Under the pieces are notes generated by a model. It saw nothing but the letters and a program-made list of their open reading frames with translations. It was not told the DNA's origin and did not search any database. This document shows positions 1 to 14,400 of a stretch of DNA of 64,000 nt, one piece after another; position 1 is the first letter of the stretch; each line of letters begins with the position of its first letter. Where the stretch lies: positions 1 through 64,000 of the forward strand of contig WIXG01000175.1 in assembly GCA_009869945.1 (NCBI GenBank), in the 5' to 3' direction. The position numbers and the translations under genes were made by a program. This stretch comes from Mesaphorura yosii (Eukaryota; Arthropoda; Collembola; Poduromorpha; Tullbergiidae).

Positions 1-2097
1 TGGCGGACGCAAGAGGTATTTTTTTTTTCAATTTGGAGTAACCAATCTAGAATCATTCTAAAATTATTCAGGGAGATTAAAAAGGAGGAAAACATCAGTG
101 TAATGAACTCATTCCAAATTAGAAAAGTCAAGTTTCAAATGGCTTTGAAATCATCCTGTGTGTTGATTTCAATGATCGTAATCAAATTGACGAGATTTCA
201 ATTGGAAGAATAATTTGCGCCAGTGCAATTATGAGCTAATAGTGGGACCGAGCAAGAACTTGAAATGATTTTTATGAAGGAGGATCATTCGCCAGTCGCC
301 TGTCATGTCAAGTTCAAAGAGTATTGCTAATTAGGATGTATTGATACATAAACAGGGCATTTGGCTGTGGTACGTAAGAACTACTAGGCTACAATCGTGT
401 CGTTCACATTTTTGAAAAAGCCAATCATGACTATAGATAGTACAGTTTGTCGGAACGGCTGCTAATTCGAGTCAGCGGAAACCCAATTCGAGTCCAGGAA
501 GTGCAGAAGTCAAATTCTCTAGAAAAGCTAAACTCATCCCAGGAATTAGAAGGCCTCCATTCCTAACCATTTGCGCTTTTCCTGTCTTCGTCTCTGTTCC
601 TTTTTCTTGGCTTCCGTTAATGGAAAATAAAGTGAAATGCAAACGCAGCGAAATCTCAACACATGATCTTTATCGATTGATGACTTTTTAATATATAAAT
701 GTATACATAAAGCGTGTATTCTTGCACCGAGCCGGAGAAAAGTAGTTTAACTATGCAAGAGGATTGTCTACGAGTAAGAATGGGAAAGGGTTGAATAAGG
801 AAAGGAGCAGTTGGATGAGAAAACGAGGTTACTTACGCACTTTATAATGATAATACGAGTTTTAATATCAGAGGAGGAATTGTGAAAGAAATTGTATTAT
901 TTTTACACAAAAATACGAGCTGCGATTCTGGAGACAGGATGCTATTATTCCGTTACTGAATTATAGACGTGGAATGTCATAGCTGAGAAAGTGCACGTCG
1001 CGACACGACGCATCGCTGGTTCTGAGATTTTTCTCATGCGTTACGCATTGTAAAGCATTTCTTCCCAAAACCCGATCCCAAGCTTGGGAGTTGAGACTGA
1101 CACTGCGAACCACGAGTCATTGCAATATTAAACATTTTTTGAAAGGAAACTTTTACCTTTCAAAGTTCGAGCGGGTCTGTGCTGTGGTTCAATGAAATAT
1201 GACACTTGCATGGGAAGCCACTCGAAAGGCTTCAGGTTAATTTCGCCAGAAATCTCAATTCTCAACTCGCCCCATGCAAACTTTCAACAAGAACGAGTAC
1301 AACCAGCAGGAATTTCATGAAACATTCCTTATGCACACTCACTGACACCCACGCACAGAAGATCAGGCCCGACGCATCTGCTCCGGCTGTCTTTCAAGTT
1401 CTGTTATCTGTCCATCTGTCATTTTTGAAGAAGACCGACAAGCACAAAACGCACCTCACTGGAAAAGCGAACGTAGCCGTAGCCAATTTCTGGCTTGTAA
1501 CGTAAAAATTGAATAAATATGGGATAAGGCTTCTCCAGCATAATTTCTGCAACATCAACGCGTCACGCGCATTTTGCGCCCCGTTTCCTCTCGCCCAAGC
1601 CAACTTTTCATACCGTGATACATATTTTATGGTTTCCGTTCTCTTTCTCTGCTCTGTCCTTACAGAGTGGAATCAAGGCCATAACCAGCATCTTATGGTA
1701 GACGTCACCCAGAGCGAGAGCTGACTTTTTCGTTGTGCAGGCCAAAATTACTCCGCCGCCGCGGTGCAACGCCATTAAGATTACCGTGCGTAAGAAGATG
1801 AACTTTTTGTCTTTTAAACTGTAAGTGAAAAGAAAAAAGTCCGCCGTAAAGAAAACACGAGTAAATCTCTCATTGTGTGCACAAAAGGAAGATTATGTTG
1901 AGCACCGCCAGCATCTTCACCCGTGCGCCGTCATCCTCATTCAGTGGAGAAAGTTTTCTTTTCCTGTACTGAAGCAGCACATAAATACAGAGATTCCAGA
2001 GCATTACTGGAGCAGAACACAGCGTAAATGCTGAGCCTATTCATTGAACCTGAACTCCAGTTTGTCGTCAACTTCTTGCTTCTGCCCGGCACGGTCA
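1..2097. other. Upstream intergenic DNA, no gene recognised
   Basis: AT-rich sequence with a short T-run near 21-30. Reading frames are all under about 100 codons, have no recognisable domain and overlap one another on both strands. I see no RNA gene or repeat. It probably holds distal regulatory DNA of the DIP-type gene that starts at about 2.1-2.4 kb; that role is inference. Confidence 0.6.
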
Positions 2098-2130
2098 TAT
2101 AAACAACAATATACGACCAGCAGCAACAGT
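2098..2130 (+). promoter_or_regulatory. Candidate TATA plus initiator promoter of DIP-A
   Basis: TATAAAC lies at 2098-2104 and an ACAGTG initiator-like motif has its A at about 2128, the 30-nt spacing usual in arthropod core promoters. It would give a 5' leader of roughly 277 nt before the first ATG at 2405, unless the leader is spliced (a GTAAGA donor-like site lies near 2255). This rests on motif and spacing only. Confidence 0.35.
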
Positions 2131-2404
2131 GAGTGATCCTGGAAAGTGAAACATCTTCCGCGTTATTTCCCTTTCGCTGACTCTTAACCTGCACGGCACG
2201 CACTCTTGGACTTGGTTTTGGACTCGAGAACGAAGACTAGTACGACGAGGCTAGGTAAGAGTCTGTTAACAGACTTCCTTAACCACTTACCAAATACATA
2301 AATTGTTTCTGGTCGTCAAACTCGCGAGCCAAGATAACGTACGGCAGAGTGCAAGAACGAGGACGCGAATACGAGTGCATTCGAGTGAAGTGTTGGTGTG
2401 AGAA

Positions 2405-5400
2405 ATGATGATGATGTCAATGATGAAACCAACATGTTTCAAAGCCAAAGTCAAAGCCACTCGCAACAGCCACAGCCGCCTGCTATTGACTGCTGCTCCC
2501 ACCACCACAGCAAGAGCAACCGTGATCGTGCTTCTGTACGCTGCTCTCGTTTTGACGATCATCGGAAGTCATCCATCAGGTAAATTTTCTTTAACCTGTC
2601 ATTCTGGCACTTTCCGTGTTGAGAGTTTAGGATAATATGCCAAATTGCACTTGCTTTATGACATTACATGATTATGTCCATTCCGCGAATGCGAATGCGA
2701 CTGGCACGGGGAAATGAGAACACGTGCTTAGATAACGTCCAACTTCTCGCTCGCCCCAAAACTGGAAGCTGTGAAGTGTGGATGACAAATGAGAGCCGTC
2801 AGCGGAACGTGCCGCGATAAACCGCGAGCCACACTAAACATGTCATCTTAACAAGTACTCACATTTATTGTGACTTGACTAGACCATTATTATCATTGTG
2901 CTGAATGGAAGAACTGAACCATGACTCGACGACTCGGGAAGATCACATCTTATGAATTATTTACATGTGAGACCATTTCCACTGCTTTGAAATCCCACCG
3001 ACACAATTTCGAGCTGCCTTGCCTTGCCGCACGCCCAAAGGAAATGGTCGTGTTGATGATTTGCGTACAAATTGAATTGGATTGTTATCGCTCAACATTT
3101 GCAGCAAGCATTATGCTCTTGTTACCGGTTTATGTTGATGTTTTCTTTCCATTCCATTCCCAGCCCACATTTGTTTGTGAATTACCACGTCCCAGCAGTC
3201 CCAGCGATCAGCACATTTGCATGTTCATTGATAGCTTCAGCTCCACCGCAATGCAAGTGAAAGAGAACTGACGGGGAAATGAGTTGATGAAGATCCAGAT
3301 CATTATTACGTTGACTATACAACATTGAGTTGCTAATTTCATTACCCTGGTTGGCACTCATTCACCCTAAACCAATTTGTAACTTTCTCCGCGCTCTATT
3401 TCTATTTTGGTCGTGCACTTGCTCACACAATAAACTATAAACTGCTAATTTAATAATCTACTACTGTACCAAAGTTGGTGGCTGGGGTCTTTCTGGTTTG
3501 GCTCGGCTCTGATGAGTTTGGTTCACTAATTACTCTTGTGCTGTGGATGCATTACATTATTACGTTCAACGTTCTCGTATGGCTCTGTACAGTGCGTGAA
3601 TTTGAAAACAATGGGCAAGCAAACACGCGTTTATGCGCGCATAAGTACAAAAGTACAGCCTGCCTGCTTTTATTAACACAGTCTTAACTCGTAAAATGCA
3701 ATGAAGCAAATTAAATGACAGACAGTCGCCAGCCGCATTTCAGGCATTTCATCCTCATAAAGAAAATCTGAAGATGTTCATTCATAAAACCAGTCCAAAT
3801 CCGAACTGTAATTGGTATATCCATTGCATCGTACGCGTGGGAGAGTCTCTTTTCAAAGCACTGACGCCCGAGTTCTAAAACAATTCCTCTTCGTGAAATA
3901 CAGTTTCATATCTCTTTTATGGCCAGAAAAAGCCACAAACTTCACTCTGCTCCCTAGAACGGGAACTTTCTTCTTGCAAGAGATTCAATAAAATACTTCC
4001 ACCACCACTGCAAAGCGCTTTTGCACTGTGTTCTTGATTAGAATGCTCGAGCCGCCCAAGAGGAGAAAGCAATGGTTCCAGCAGTTGAAAGCCCTGAACA
4101 TTAATTACATTTTAATTGTCATTGTCATTAGGAGGACAAGGCGGCGGACTGGAGAAGAGAATAATAATTGGATAACTTATATTCAACTCTGCACCCGCTG
4201 CAATGATACAATGCAGCGGAGCAGCAGCTGAGGCGTAATCCAGCTTTTTATTACTGGGCCTCGGCTGGTCTAGCGAGACGTAATTATATGATCCCGTATG
4301 CAACGATAATTAATTCAGGGCAGATAGGTAATTAATTATAAGAAATCCACGAATCCTCATGATGAAGATTGCTTGCACTTAATCCAGGCGAATTACGCAT
4401 TCGAATTAAGTAAGCACTTTGAAAAGGGACGCTACTGCTTTAATTCATGCAAAAATATTAGTGTAAAAATATGGCTCTCGACTGGTTTTGACATCTTCAA
4501 TTTGATTTCATTATGAACTTGAGAACGAAATACTTGCACACTTGATTAGGAAAAGCAGAAGTTTCTGATGACGACACGGCCCGGTCTGGCTATGACTCCA
4601 TGAAACTAAAGACTGAAAAGAGAAAGGAAAGTAGTAAAAATGTCTGTGATTAATGACGGTATTTTATGCATAAACAAATTTGAAACAAAACTACTGCAGA
4701 CTGCAAAGGGGAGGGTTCGTTTTCTGCGGAGGCCCTAAAAATTTCAGAAGCCATCGCCAACGCTAAAGAAATTATATGAAATTATTACTAATGACTCTCA
4801 ACGAACCTCAAACTCAGACTAATTCACTCCATTGAACAGCAGTAGCACAATGCAAGCAGTCCACAAATCAGGACCTCCATGCACGGCAAACTTTGAATAC
4901 CAGAGCCCAAGCCAAAGTTGTACAATTCAAGTGAAAACAATAGCATTTAAAAAAATAGCCATGGCACAATAATATTTATACACAGAGAGACACAACATAA
5001 TGTCATTGCGAACCTTGTGCAGAGTTCACTTCAAATTCAAACCAGCAGCATGCAGTATCGTGAGGAGAAATTAGAATAATATTGTATAAAATGCTATTAA
5101 AAGGGTTGGATGAATCTGGTCTCCGTCGAGTCGAGCGCGTTGGGAGTTTTCCAAATTACCAACAATTAGAGATAATTCCAGCATCCTTCAGTACACTGCG
5201 AATGCGATTGCAGTGCAGGCACGCAACACGCTGCGCGTATTCCATCCGTTTTCATCTGCTCCTCAGTCTTAGCTCGAGTGAGCTCCGTGCTCAGTTGCCC
5301 ATTGCCGTTGCCGTTATGTGTGTCTCCAGACTGTAATCATACGACGGATCTCGTCTCGTCCAGACGCACGTGCTACGTGCACGGAGCAGAGGCAAAAATT

Positions 5401-8400
5401 TGCATGAAAAAGGCATTTTGCCAAAACAAAACAAGAAATACATTAGGAAGATGATGCAGCCATCTTTTTTATGGCGCATCGTGGCAGTGGAGGACAAACA
5501 CCAGATTTTTCTCCTTTCTTTATTCCCTTTATTGTCGGCCCTTGCGCGAGGACGGAAACTCGCTTATGAGACGACGGGGTTGTGATTAACAATGGACGCA
5601 ATGAAACTGATTGGCATACATAAACGACAGATGTGATGGCACGCATTACGCTATTACGCATTAAGCAGGGACCGTAATTAAAATTGGGCTCCGGCAATTA
5701 TCCCGGCCTAAATGGTTCCATTCTGAAAGTCAAACTTGCGTCGAGGGGAATTTGAGACGGTGTGTCAGCGACGAGGCTTCAGCGCTTTGTTAGAAGGAGC
5801 TCCATTCCTTTGTGCATCTGACTGACGCGACGACGTGGTGATTCCTTCCATGATTCCATGAATGGAAGAGATAACCATTTACAAGGAAATATAATAAAAT
5901 AAGAAAAGATCATAATGCCATAACATAACAGGACAGTATTGCATTTACCTATCATACGCGGAGCATCGGCATCAACAAAAGCTCCGGAACCCCTACGAAG
6001 TTCTGACTCGCGCTGGCTAAACCCCTTGATGTACGTACTTTCTCCGGCACTAATGGTCACGCCGTGTTGTAAAGGGATTTCGTACATATTGTTGCATTGC
6101 ACTGCACATTGCGAAGTTGCATTGCGATGCATTGAGCGTTGTGGAATGCAATAAAATAAAATACTTGTTTCAAAATATTGTCTCATAACCACTGCACGGG
6201 TACGGGTTCGGGAAGAAGAAAAGTCGGGGTAGGTTTATGTTTATGGACCACCGATGCAAAATAGAAATAGAGGCTCAAAAGTCAAGCAGGCCGACCGAGC
6301 CCAGTCAAGGGAAAGTCAAGATGATGGTGATCATCATCAACTAGAGCCGTTTGACGGCATGAGCATCACAAGATGCTCCTTTATCACTTTATTTATCCCG
6401 ACCGCATGTTTTCTCGAAATAAATAGCTTAACCTGGATCCTGTTGAAAGAAATGAACAATAATGATATCAGCAGGGCAAGCCGCGCCGTGTCTGGAACGC
6501 AGGCACGAGGAAAATCCCTTGTGAGTCATTCAGAAAGTCTTCCTCCTCCTGTTGCCTGAACATGTGAAAGTAAATATGTTTGCTTTTATATATGTTACGT
6601 ATTATTATTATTATTTCGTGATACAATAATATTTGTCAGTATTACTTTATGTCCCGACGAGTAATACGAAAAGAAGCCATGTCATTTCCAGTTATTAGGA
6701 GAAAACGTATTCAATAAACCCGTATTGACAGAGGCAAATTTGAATATTTTGAGGCCAGGTCTAATGAGGCCGTGTCCTATTTTTGTTGCAAAGGAATCGG
6801 GTCTACTACACCTGATCATTGCTATTCTGTTGCAAGCTAAGGTAAAGCGCCCTGAGGGACGACGATCAGCAGGAAAATGATTACAATCATCTGTTCGTGA
6901 AATGACGGCGAGTTTCATGAGCAACAAGTTTCGAATACAAGACTCGTGTGGAAGTCGAAAGCCCGAAAGAATGGTGAAAGAAACTGAATGACAGATACTA
7001 TTGAACTCTGTATCTAGAGCCGCTGAAAGTTACCTCGAAAGTTAAAGTGATAGCGAGAGCACGAGCCATCCTGCTCTTTCTTTCTCCTCGGCCACATTTC
7101 TCAACCCTGATCAGGTTTATTGCTAAACTTTGTACTTGTGCGAAGGCATAATTCACTCAATAATGTGATGGGTACCAAGCCCTTTCTTCACATTGTACTC
7201 CACTGAGACCACTCTGGACCAACCTTGAAACAAGGAGTCCTTGCAAAAGCCAAATGGGAACGAATTCCAAGGGAATGTTTCGACTTCAGGAGGTCGGCGT
7301 GGGAGTGCAAGGAGAAAGAACTCCCTTGGATAATATTGCCTTGTTAATTCGAACATAATGTATCACCTTGTTGATTTGAGTTTAGAGTTGTACGTACAGC
7401 GATAGATTGCATGTTTCAATGAGATTACGTCCTCAGCTGGATCGACTTTATTTATTTGGACAGCTCACGCAGTAAACACGACACAGGTATGGGCTTGGAC
7501 ATGTGCAGGGTAAAAGTTAAATATTAAATGACGAATCTGACACGCACAAAATCGGCTTCTATTTGTATTTAAATACAGCAACTTGATCTTTCTATTATCT
7601 CACAGTAGTTTGCGGGGGATGGTTTCAGGTTTCCGCCGTTTAAACCGTCTGGTTTGGTTTCATATTACCACAATTCAATTTCCTCTTCCCTCTTAGTTTT
7701 TTCTGCCTTGGGTGGCCACTGCGGCGTACGCACTAAAAAGTTGTCGCAGTATCTTTGAAGTACGCTTTAATTATTCCAACTTGGTAGAAAAACGTCAAAA
7801 ACTTTTTAATAGAGCGGTAACAACAGTTAACTTTCATTCATGCAGCTTTTGTTGCTAGTTTTATGCGTGCGATTATGGAATTAATTGCGCCATGTTGTAC
7901 AGTTGGAGTTTATAAATATTCAATACTTCCTTTCTCAACTACCACACAATTACCGTCCTAAAAATTGCTTAAGAAAACAGGCAATGTTGTACTTGTAAAT
8001 TCTGAAAACGCGTCATGTTTTGCCAGATTTTGTGCTTAAACTTTTTGGATAAGGCAGAGCCCTTTCCGCCAATTCCTGCTCACGCGTTCATTTCTGAGCG
8101 CGTTTTTAGATTTATTGGCCACAGTTCAGGAGAGCCCGCATTAGTGGTCAACTAAAAGTCAAAGCATAACTCCAACATCTTCAATTTATTCCAAGAGCCA
8201 GCTCACTTCATTCGTTGCTCATTTGTGGATTGGCCGGCGAAAGTTTTCAATTTTATGAGAAGACAACACCTTGCGCTCGCACTGTTTCAGAAAACCACAG
8301 AATTATGTGGGGATCCTTCGCAACGGAAGAATCTCTCTTCAGTCAACAGACTGTTGTGACACATGCGAATAGACGCCGACCATAACATCCAACTTTTGAC

Positions 8401-11400
8401 ATTCATCATAACCGAGCACAACTCACCACGAGCACTGTCCACAGCCGGGAGAAGTTGCTTTTTCTCATGATTTCATTTGTCAGTGTACTCTTTTCGTCTT
8501 GGTGGTCGTAAACGTCCACTGCTCCTTGTCTGCCTTTCTTCAGCTTCTGTGCAAATGTGAGCCTGTGTTCAAGTCCCATCGAGCCCTCACATTAAGTAAT
8601 GAGATTTATTCAAATTTTCTTTATTTCTTCCATTCCAACTCTCCCAGTGTAATCCACGCTGGTCATATATGCAATTTGTTCATTTCCTCTTCCTATTGTA
8701 TTCCGAGACTGAACTCTGATACTGAAAGCGGGCTAGCATGCCTTCCTTGCCAGGCAATGCCAATTGTCAAGGGAGTGATTCTTGGGATGAAGACGCCGAA
8801 AAAATAATTCCGGGTTCACATTCGTCGGTTCAGCAGCGTACTTTGCGTATGTGAGAAAAGAGTCCATGCAAAAAATTAAAATCAGAGTCTACAATCTCAA
8901 TGAATAAGAATGAGAAAACAAACCAACCGAAACTGATTACATCAAAGAGGCCCGACCGGCTAGATACGGAACTAAAATGACTGTACGAAACGCATTTTAC
9001 TCTCGGACGAAGAGATTTACGCTAAAGCACGCAATACGGAATTAGGCAATGTCATACTTGAAGTGCTTGAGTCGTTTGAGCATTTTTATGTGTTTCATTG
9101 GTCAAATGTTGATTCAGAATTCGGATGCAAAATGCGGCCGCCTGGTTTTCTTGTGCTTTTTCGGTTCCTTGTGAAAGAAATTGTTCTTGACATGAAGAAA
9201 GTCGCAATATGCGAGTTGTCTGGCACTTAATCTTGAGCTCCGGTCGAGATTCTTGTTGTGAAGAAGATACATCGCGCTGGCAATTTCTTTATATTATTTT
9301 TGTGCGCCGGCAAGTGCTCTTGCTTTCTTGTCGTATTCCCAATGAAACTTGACACAGAACTCTTTCTCTACTCTGCTCTCCTCCACTGTACAATGCTTGG
9401 TGCTGTACTGTTAGTGATTAAGAATTTTAATCAAGACAAAGCAAAGGAAGATATGACCCTTCTTCCAAATCGTCTACTTAAAGAAGTGCTGCTCGTACAT
9501 TCATCGCTGGAGCAAGTCGTAGAAGAGGAAACGCACTCGGCACGCACGTCCGATGTTACCCAAGAGAGAATAAATTATAAATATCTTAAATTCTACCGGC
9601 TCGCTAAATGTTTGCACGTGTTGCTAGCTGCATAATAATGAGAGCAGTTAAAATCAGCCGACGACATTGTCCGTCCTGGAACGATAACAAATCAGTTCGC
9701 TGAATGTTGAATGCAGCATAAAGAAAATAGGCGCCATTTCATTTTTGCAGGTTTTATGAAATAGAGCAATCTCCTCTTTAGTTGGCATTGACGCACAGCG
9801 CTAACATTGAGAACAGCGAATCTTATTCATCCAGTTTCATTTCCTGTCTTGTCGCCTTGTGTGGTACATTTTTACGTGTCATTCCTTACTTAAATGAAAA
9901 ATACCGAACAAAATCTGAAACGCGCAATTTCTTGCACAAGAAATATCAAGCAAGAAGCAAACACGTGATATGATGGGAGAATAAAGTTAAGAATCATGTG
10001 CACACAAGTTTGTGGGAAAATAAGAAAGCGAGAGAAAGTTTGCAAAGACAAAAATATAAAACACAATACGAAGACACAAAAGTGTCTCACATGCGATCGG
10101 AACGAGACTGAGAGAAATTGAAAGAAACCGAAGATGGAGAAAAACATTTATGGAAAGTTTTCTCACTTCGTTGTTTTGTTTCTCAATTTTTGTTCGTATT
10201 GCCGTTTTGTTGTTGGTGCGAGTAATGTACAGCAAAGTCTAGTTTATTCGTTTTATGAACTCCTCGTGCAGCTCATGATCATGGTTCGGTTCTTCTTTAG
10301 CGCTTGGTCACATAGTTTCAAGCAATGCATTGGAAGGAGTCAATTCTTCTAATGGAAAAGTACATACTTTTATTTCGAGAACCCGACCATGAAGACACGC
10401 GATACACAATTCAAACTGTCGCATAAACTTCCCTCAAGAACGTTACCAACTTCTTAGCTCAATGAATTTAGAGCCGTTTGGTGGAGAAAATGGCGATGGC
10501 GATACATTGAATAGATAAAATGTCTTTATTTCAACGAACGCGTTGCGTTGCGTTGCGTTCCGGTCGCGGTTGCGTTGTTTCCAATGCGTTGAATATTTCG
10601 AATAATCGCGTACTTTATTGTCGAAATGATTTAGAAGTATGCTTTTCGAATAAATATTCAAATAACTCAGTATTATTAATATATTCGCGACACATTCTAA
10701 TTGATGTCCTCTTGTCTTATTTTCAGATGGTGGAATGATAACAGAATTCCAGCCTGAATTCGCTGAACCGATCGAGAATGTCACTGTGCCATTGGGGCGT
10801 GACGCAACTTTTACGTGCGTGGTACGCGGGCTGTCGGGCTATCGGGTAGGAAGACTTCTTTTGTAATACTATAATTAACACATACAAAAAATATAAAAAT
10901 GGGACTTTTCATTCTCTCAACGACAAATGCAGATCAGTGTTCCTCGCGTCTTGAAGAAAGGAAATGGGTTTCCGCTTTCAGTTAGGCATTAAGTAAATTC
11001 ATCTCATGCACATCTGCGCCCTTCGAATCTAATCTCCTTGCATAGGTAAATTCTGATGGTTTTATCTTCAGCACTGCCACTGCGGAAGGCACTCACGTTG
11101 TACTAATACACGCACAATCCCATTAATGGTTTCCTGACTCCTTTCACGGGGCTTCAAGATTTCAAGCGATGAGGGTGACGGCGACGATTCAACTATCGAA
11201 GCAGTAAAGTGGTTAGGATTTATCCCCTTTCCGCCTGCACCTTAATCTATATTCAATAGTTTTTCTTTTCTCCACAAAATTCCCAGACCGCTAACACTCG
11301 CCGTGAAAAAGGAGAAAAATGCAAGCAATTTGTACCGAGAGCAGAAGAAATGCTGAAATGGAAAGCAAAACTTTTTAAATCTGTCAAATTACATCCTGTC

Positions 11401-14400
11401 ATGTTAAGTCATTACCAATGAATTACATTTTTGTGAATTTATCATATTCCTGGCACGAGCTCAAACTGCTGTCAACGTTGCTTGCGAGTGAAATTACCTT
11501 GTCGTAAGTCTACACGGCGCGGCAGACGGCAGTGCGTCGCATGAGTCGCATCTGGGTTGCTGTGCTGCCATTGCACTATGATTATAGCTAATTACATTAG
11601 GAAATTGACATTTATGAACGCACTCCTCGCCTGATGCAGCAATAGCAATGGTAATAATGCTCATTTGAATCTGAAATGGATCTCCAACATCTTGCACCCG
11701 TGAAATGTAATCTTTTATGGCATGGCAAGGTATCGCATGGGCATGGAGATAGAAATCGTTTAACTGCACTCGTGCATCACCAAAAGAGCAGGCAGGCGGA
11801 CGCGAATGCGGAAAATCTATTTCTTATACAAGCAGAGGGAAAATGAAATCAAATCCAGTCGAGTCGTGAAGTCGAGTTGGGTAAAGTAACTGCTTAAGAA
11901 GATGTTCACTGCGTGCGTGCATTGTGCGTGGCTTGCGTAACAACTTCTGATTTGACTTGGGCCATCGTACTGTTTTTGCTACTTGCATTTGTAAAACACA
12001 CATTATAAAGCCAGTGCCATGGTTGAGTAAAGCAAAGCAAGTGAGATAATGACAAAGACGATATCCGAATAAAAAGAAAGGGTGCAAGATGCTAGAGCTC
12101 GAATTCACTTTCTCCCTGCCATGTCATGCCATGCAATGGAATGTGGTGCTGTCACTTTGTTATGAGTATTCAGATCATGTTCTTTGTCCTCTTGCGTGCT
12201 GGTCCTGTGAAACTGGACTGCCGGCACAAGTGAAATGAATCTTGAAATCTCTTCTGCTGCGCTGCTCGGAATTTTTCTCACTACGTCTCCTCGTTTTAAA
12301 ATTTATTTGACCAACTGTTCATGTCTTTTGCACACGGACTCTTTCTCATTTCTCTCATAGCTCTGGACACTCGTATGCAAGCGAACACAAGCAGCATGTG
12401 CAACATTCCATTTACATGCCCGTACACATTCATATTTTCTTTTATTACTTTCTTCCGTTCCGAGGGTTGGGCACAAACAATTCGAAGGCGCAGCAGAAAG
12501 AATCATAACACTAGCTCGAACAATCTGGATTCTGAAAAACTCATTCAGCACGTAGCAGCGTTATGACGCGATGACCAGATTGTCGTTGACAAGTAGCAAC
12601 TGACAACAATGTGTTAACCCTCAAGTTTTCATGTAAAGTAATTGTGGGTCTGTTTATGATTCCATGTCTGTTTCGCGCAGGTTGGTTGGGTTCGTGCTGA
12701 CTCCAAAGCAATCCAAGCAATACACACACACGTTATCACGCATAATCCACGCGTGTCCGTGTCGCACTCGGACCACTCCACCTGGCATCTACATATCAAG
12801 AACGTGAAGGAAGACGATCGTGGGTCCTTCATGTGTCAGGTCAACACGGATCCAATGATTTTTCAAGTAAGTAATTTTGTTTTTGATTAGTTAGCAGTCA
12901 GTGTCAGTAATTAATATTTTCGGATGCTTTTTCCAGATTTCGTACTTGGAAGTCGTGATTCCACCGGATTTCATCGCTGATGAGACGTCTGGTGATGTGA
13001 TGGGACCCGAAGGAAGCACTCTCAAACTGAATTGCAACGCGCGTGGCCACCCGACCCCAAACATAATCTGGAAACGGGAAAATGGTCAAAACATCACACT
13101 CAAAACACAAAGCGGGGCGAAGACCCAAGGTAGTCGATATAAGTGCATAAGTCGCGTAAGCTTCACGCGAAGTGTGGTGACTCAGGCTTCCAGCATCTCG
13201 ACGTAGGAATCTTTATTTATAGCATTCACTTTCACCGACCCCACCAGTCACCAGCTATCAGGCATGAATGCATGAATACGTTGACGTTGAAACTATGTAA
13301 AGAATTTTTAAATTAAGACGATGACGAGACGAGACATCCGCTGAAATTTATTCTTGAAGTAAAGTGAAGACAAGACACGAGACTGTGTGTGAAACCCACT
13401 GCAAAGCAGAGGCCAGGAATGTGACGTTAATATTGAATTACGATTACGAGCAAGGAATGGATTTTGAAGGAATTTGAATATGGCAACGGCACGCATGTTT
13501 CTTGGCATTGGGCATGGGGCCGAATTCCTTCCAAAAATTGAACAATGAAGTCCTCCCTCTCTTCATTGCAAATCCGCTCCATGACTTAATTTAAAAATAG
13601 CAGGGCTCTGGACTATTTGTTAGTCGAAGTCGATCAGGCTTGGCCCAGAACCTACAAATGAACAGCCATAATGCCTTCGGAATTGGAAGTGGCTCATTCA
13701 TCTCTTAATTTGAAAGAATTTGTTATTACAAGCGCTGCATGAATGAACAATGAACTGTGGGTAATGAGACATGTGAATGGCATCTGAAAGACAGAGTGAC
13801 ATCAGAAAATGAATGAATATGAATTAGGGAATAAAAGCAATTATGAATTAGGATTATTACTCTACCAAGAACAGAATCAACACGAGTGACAATGTGATTC
13901 CGAAGAACGGTTGACGGTTTTAAAGGAGTCTGTCATTTGACAGCTTGACGGCCTCAGTCTTTGTTCTCTGCTATCCAGCTCGATGTTTATTTACCTTTCA
14001 CTATTCTCGGAATCCAAATCCAGAGCCCTAACAGACGGCTTTCTCCTTCTCTTTTGGTCTCTTCGAGGTTGAGGTGAGCCCACCTCTGCCACGAACTCTG
14101 CTCTTTGTCGGTTTGATTGTGGCAGTCGCAAGCACCAAAGAGATCATAAAGTGTAATCAAGTGAAACCAATTCAGTAAACCTCCTTTTTCGAATATCTGT
14201 CAAATATTATATTACTGTAAGCTCTTCTTTCGAATAAGAACTAAGGTTTCACTTTCTTCGTTCTTCCTTCTCCTGTCATCCGTCTGAAGTTTGCGCTGAT
14301 CCACGTTGCTGTAGATTCTGTGCTGTCATCATCCCCTCGATTTCACGTTGTACGATGACGATGCTTCTGCAAATCCTTCCAAACGCCAAGTACTGAGTTC

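Noticed and set aside
5779-6192. 137-codon frame on the minus strand in DIP-A intron 1
   Set aside because: No domain, no signal or splice context, overlaps a frame on the other strand, and its length is within what chance allows for 64 kb.
9258-9635. 125-codon plus-strand frame in DIP-A intron 1
   Set aside because: Has a weak hydrophobic start but no promoter, domain or polyadenylation signal; probably fortuitous.
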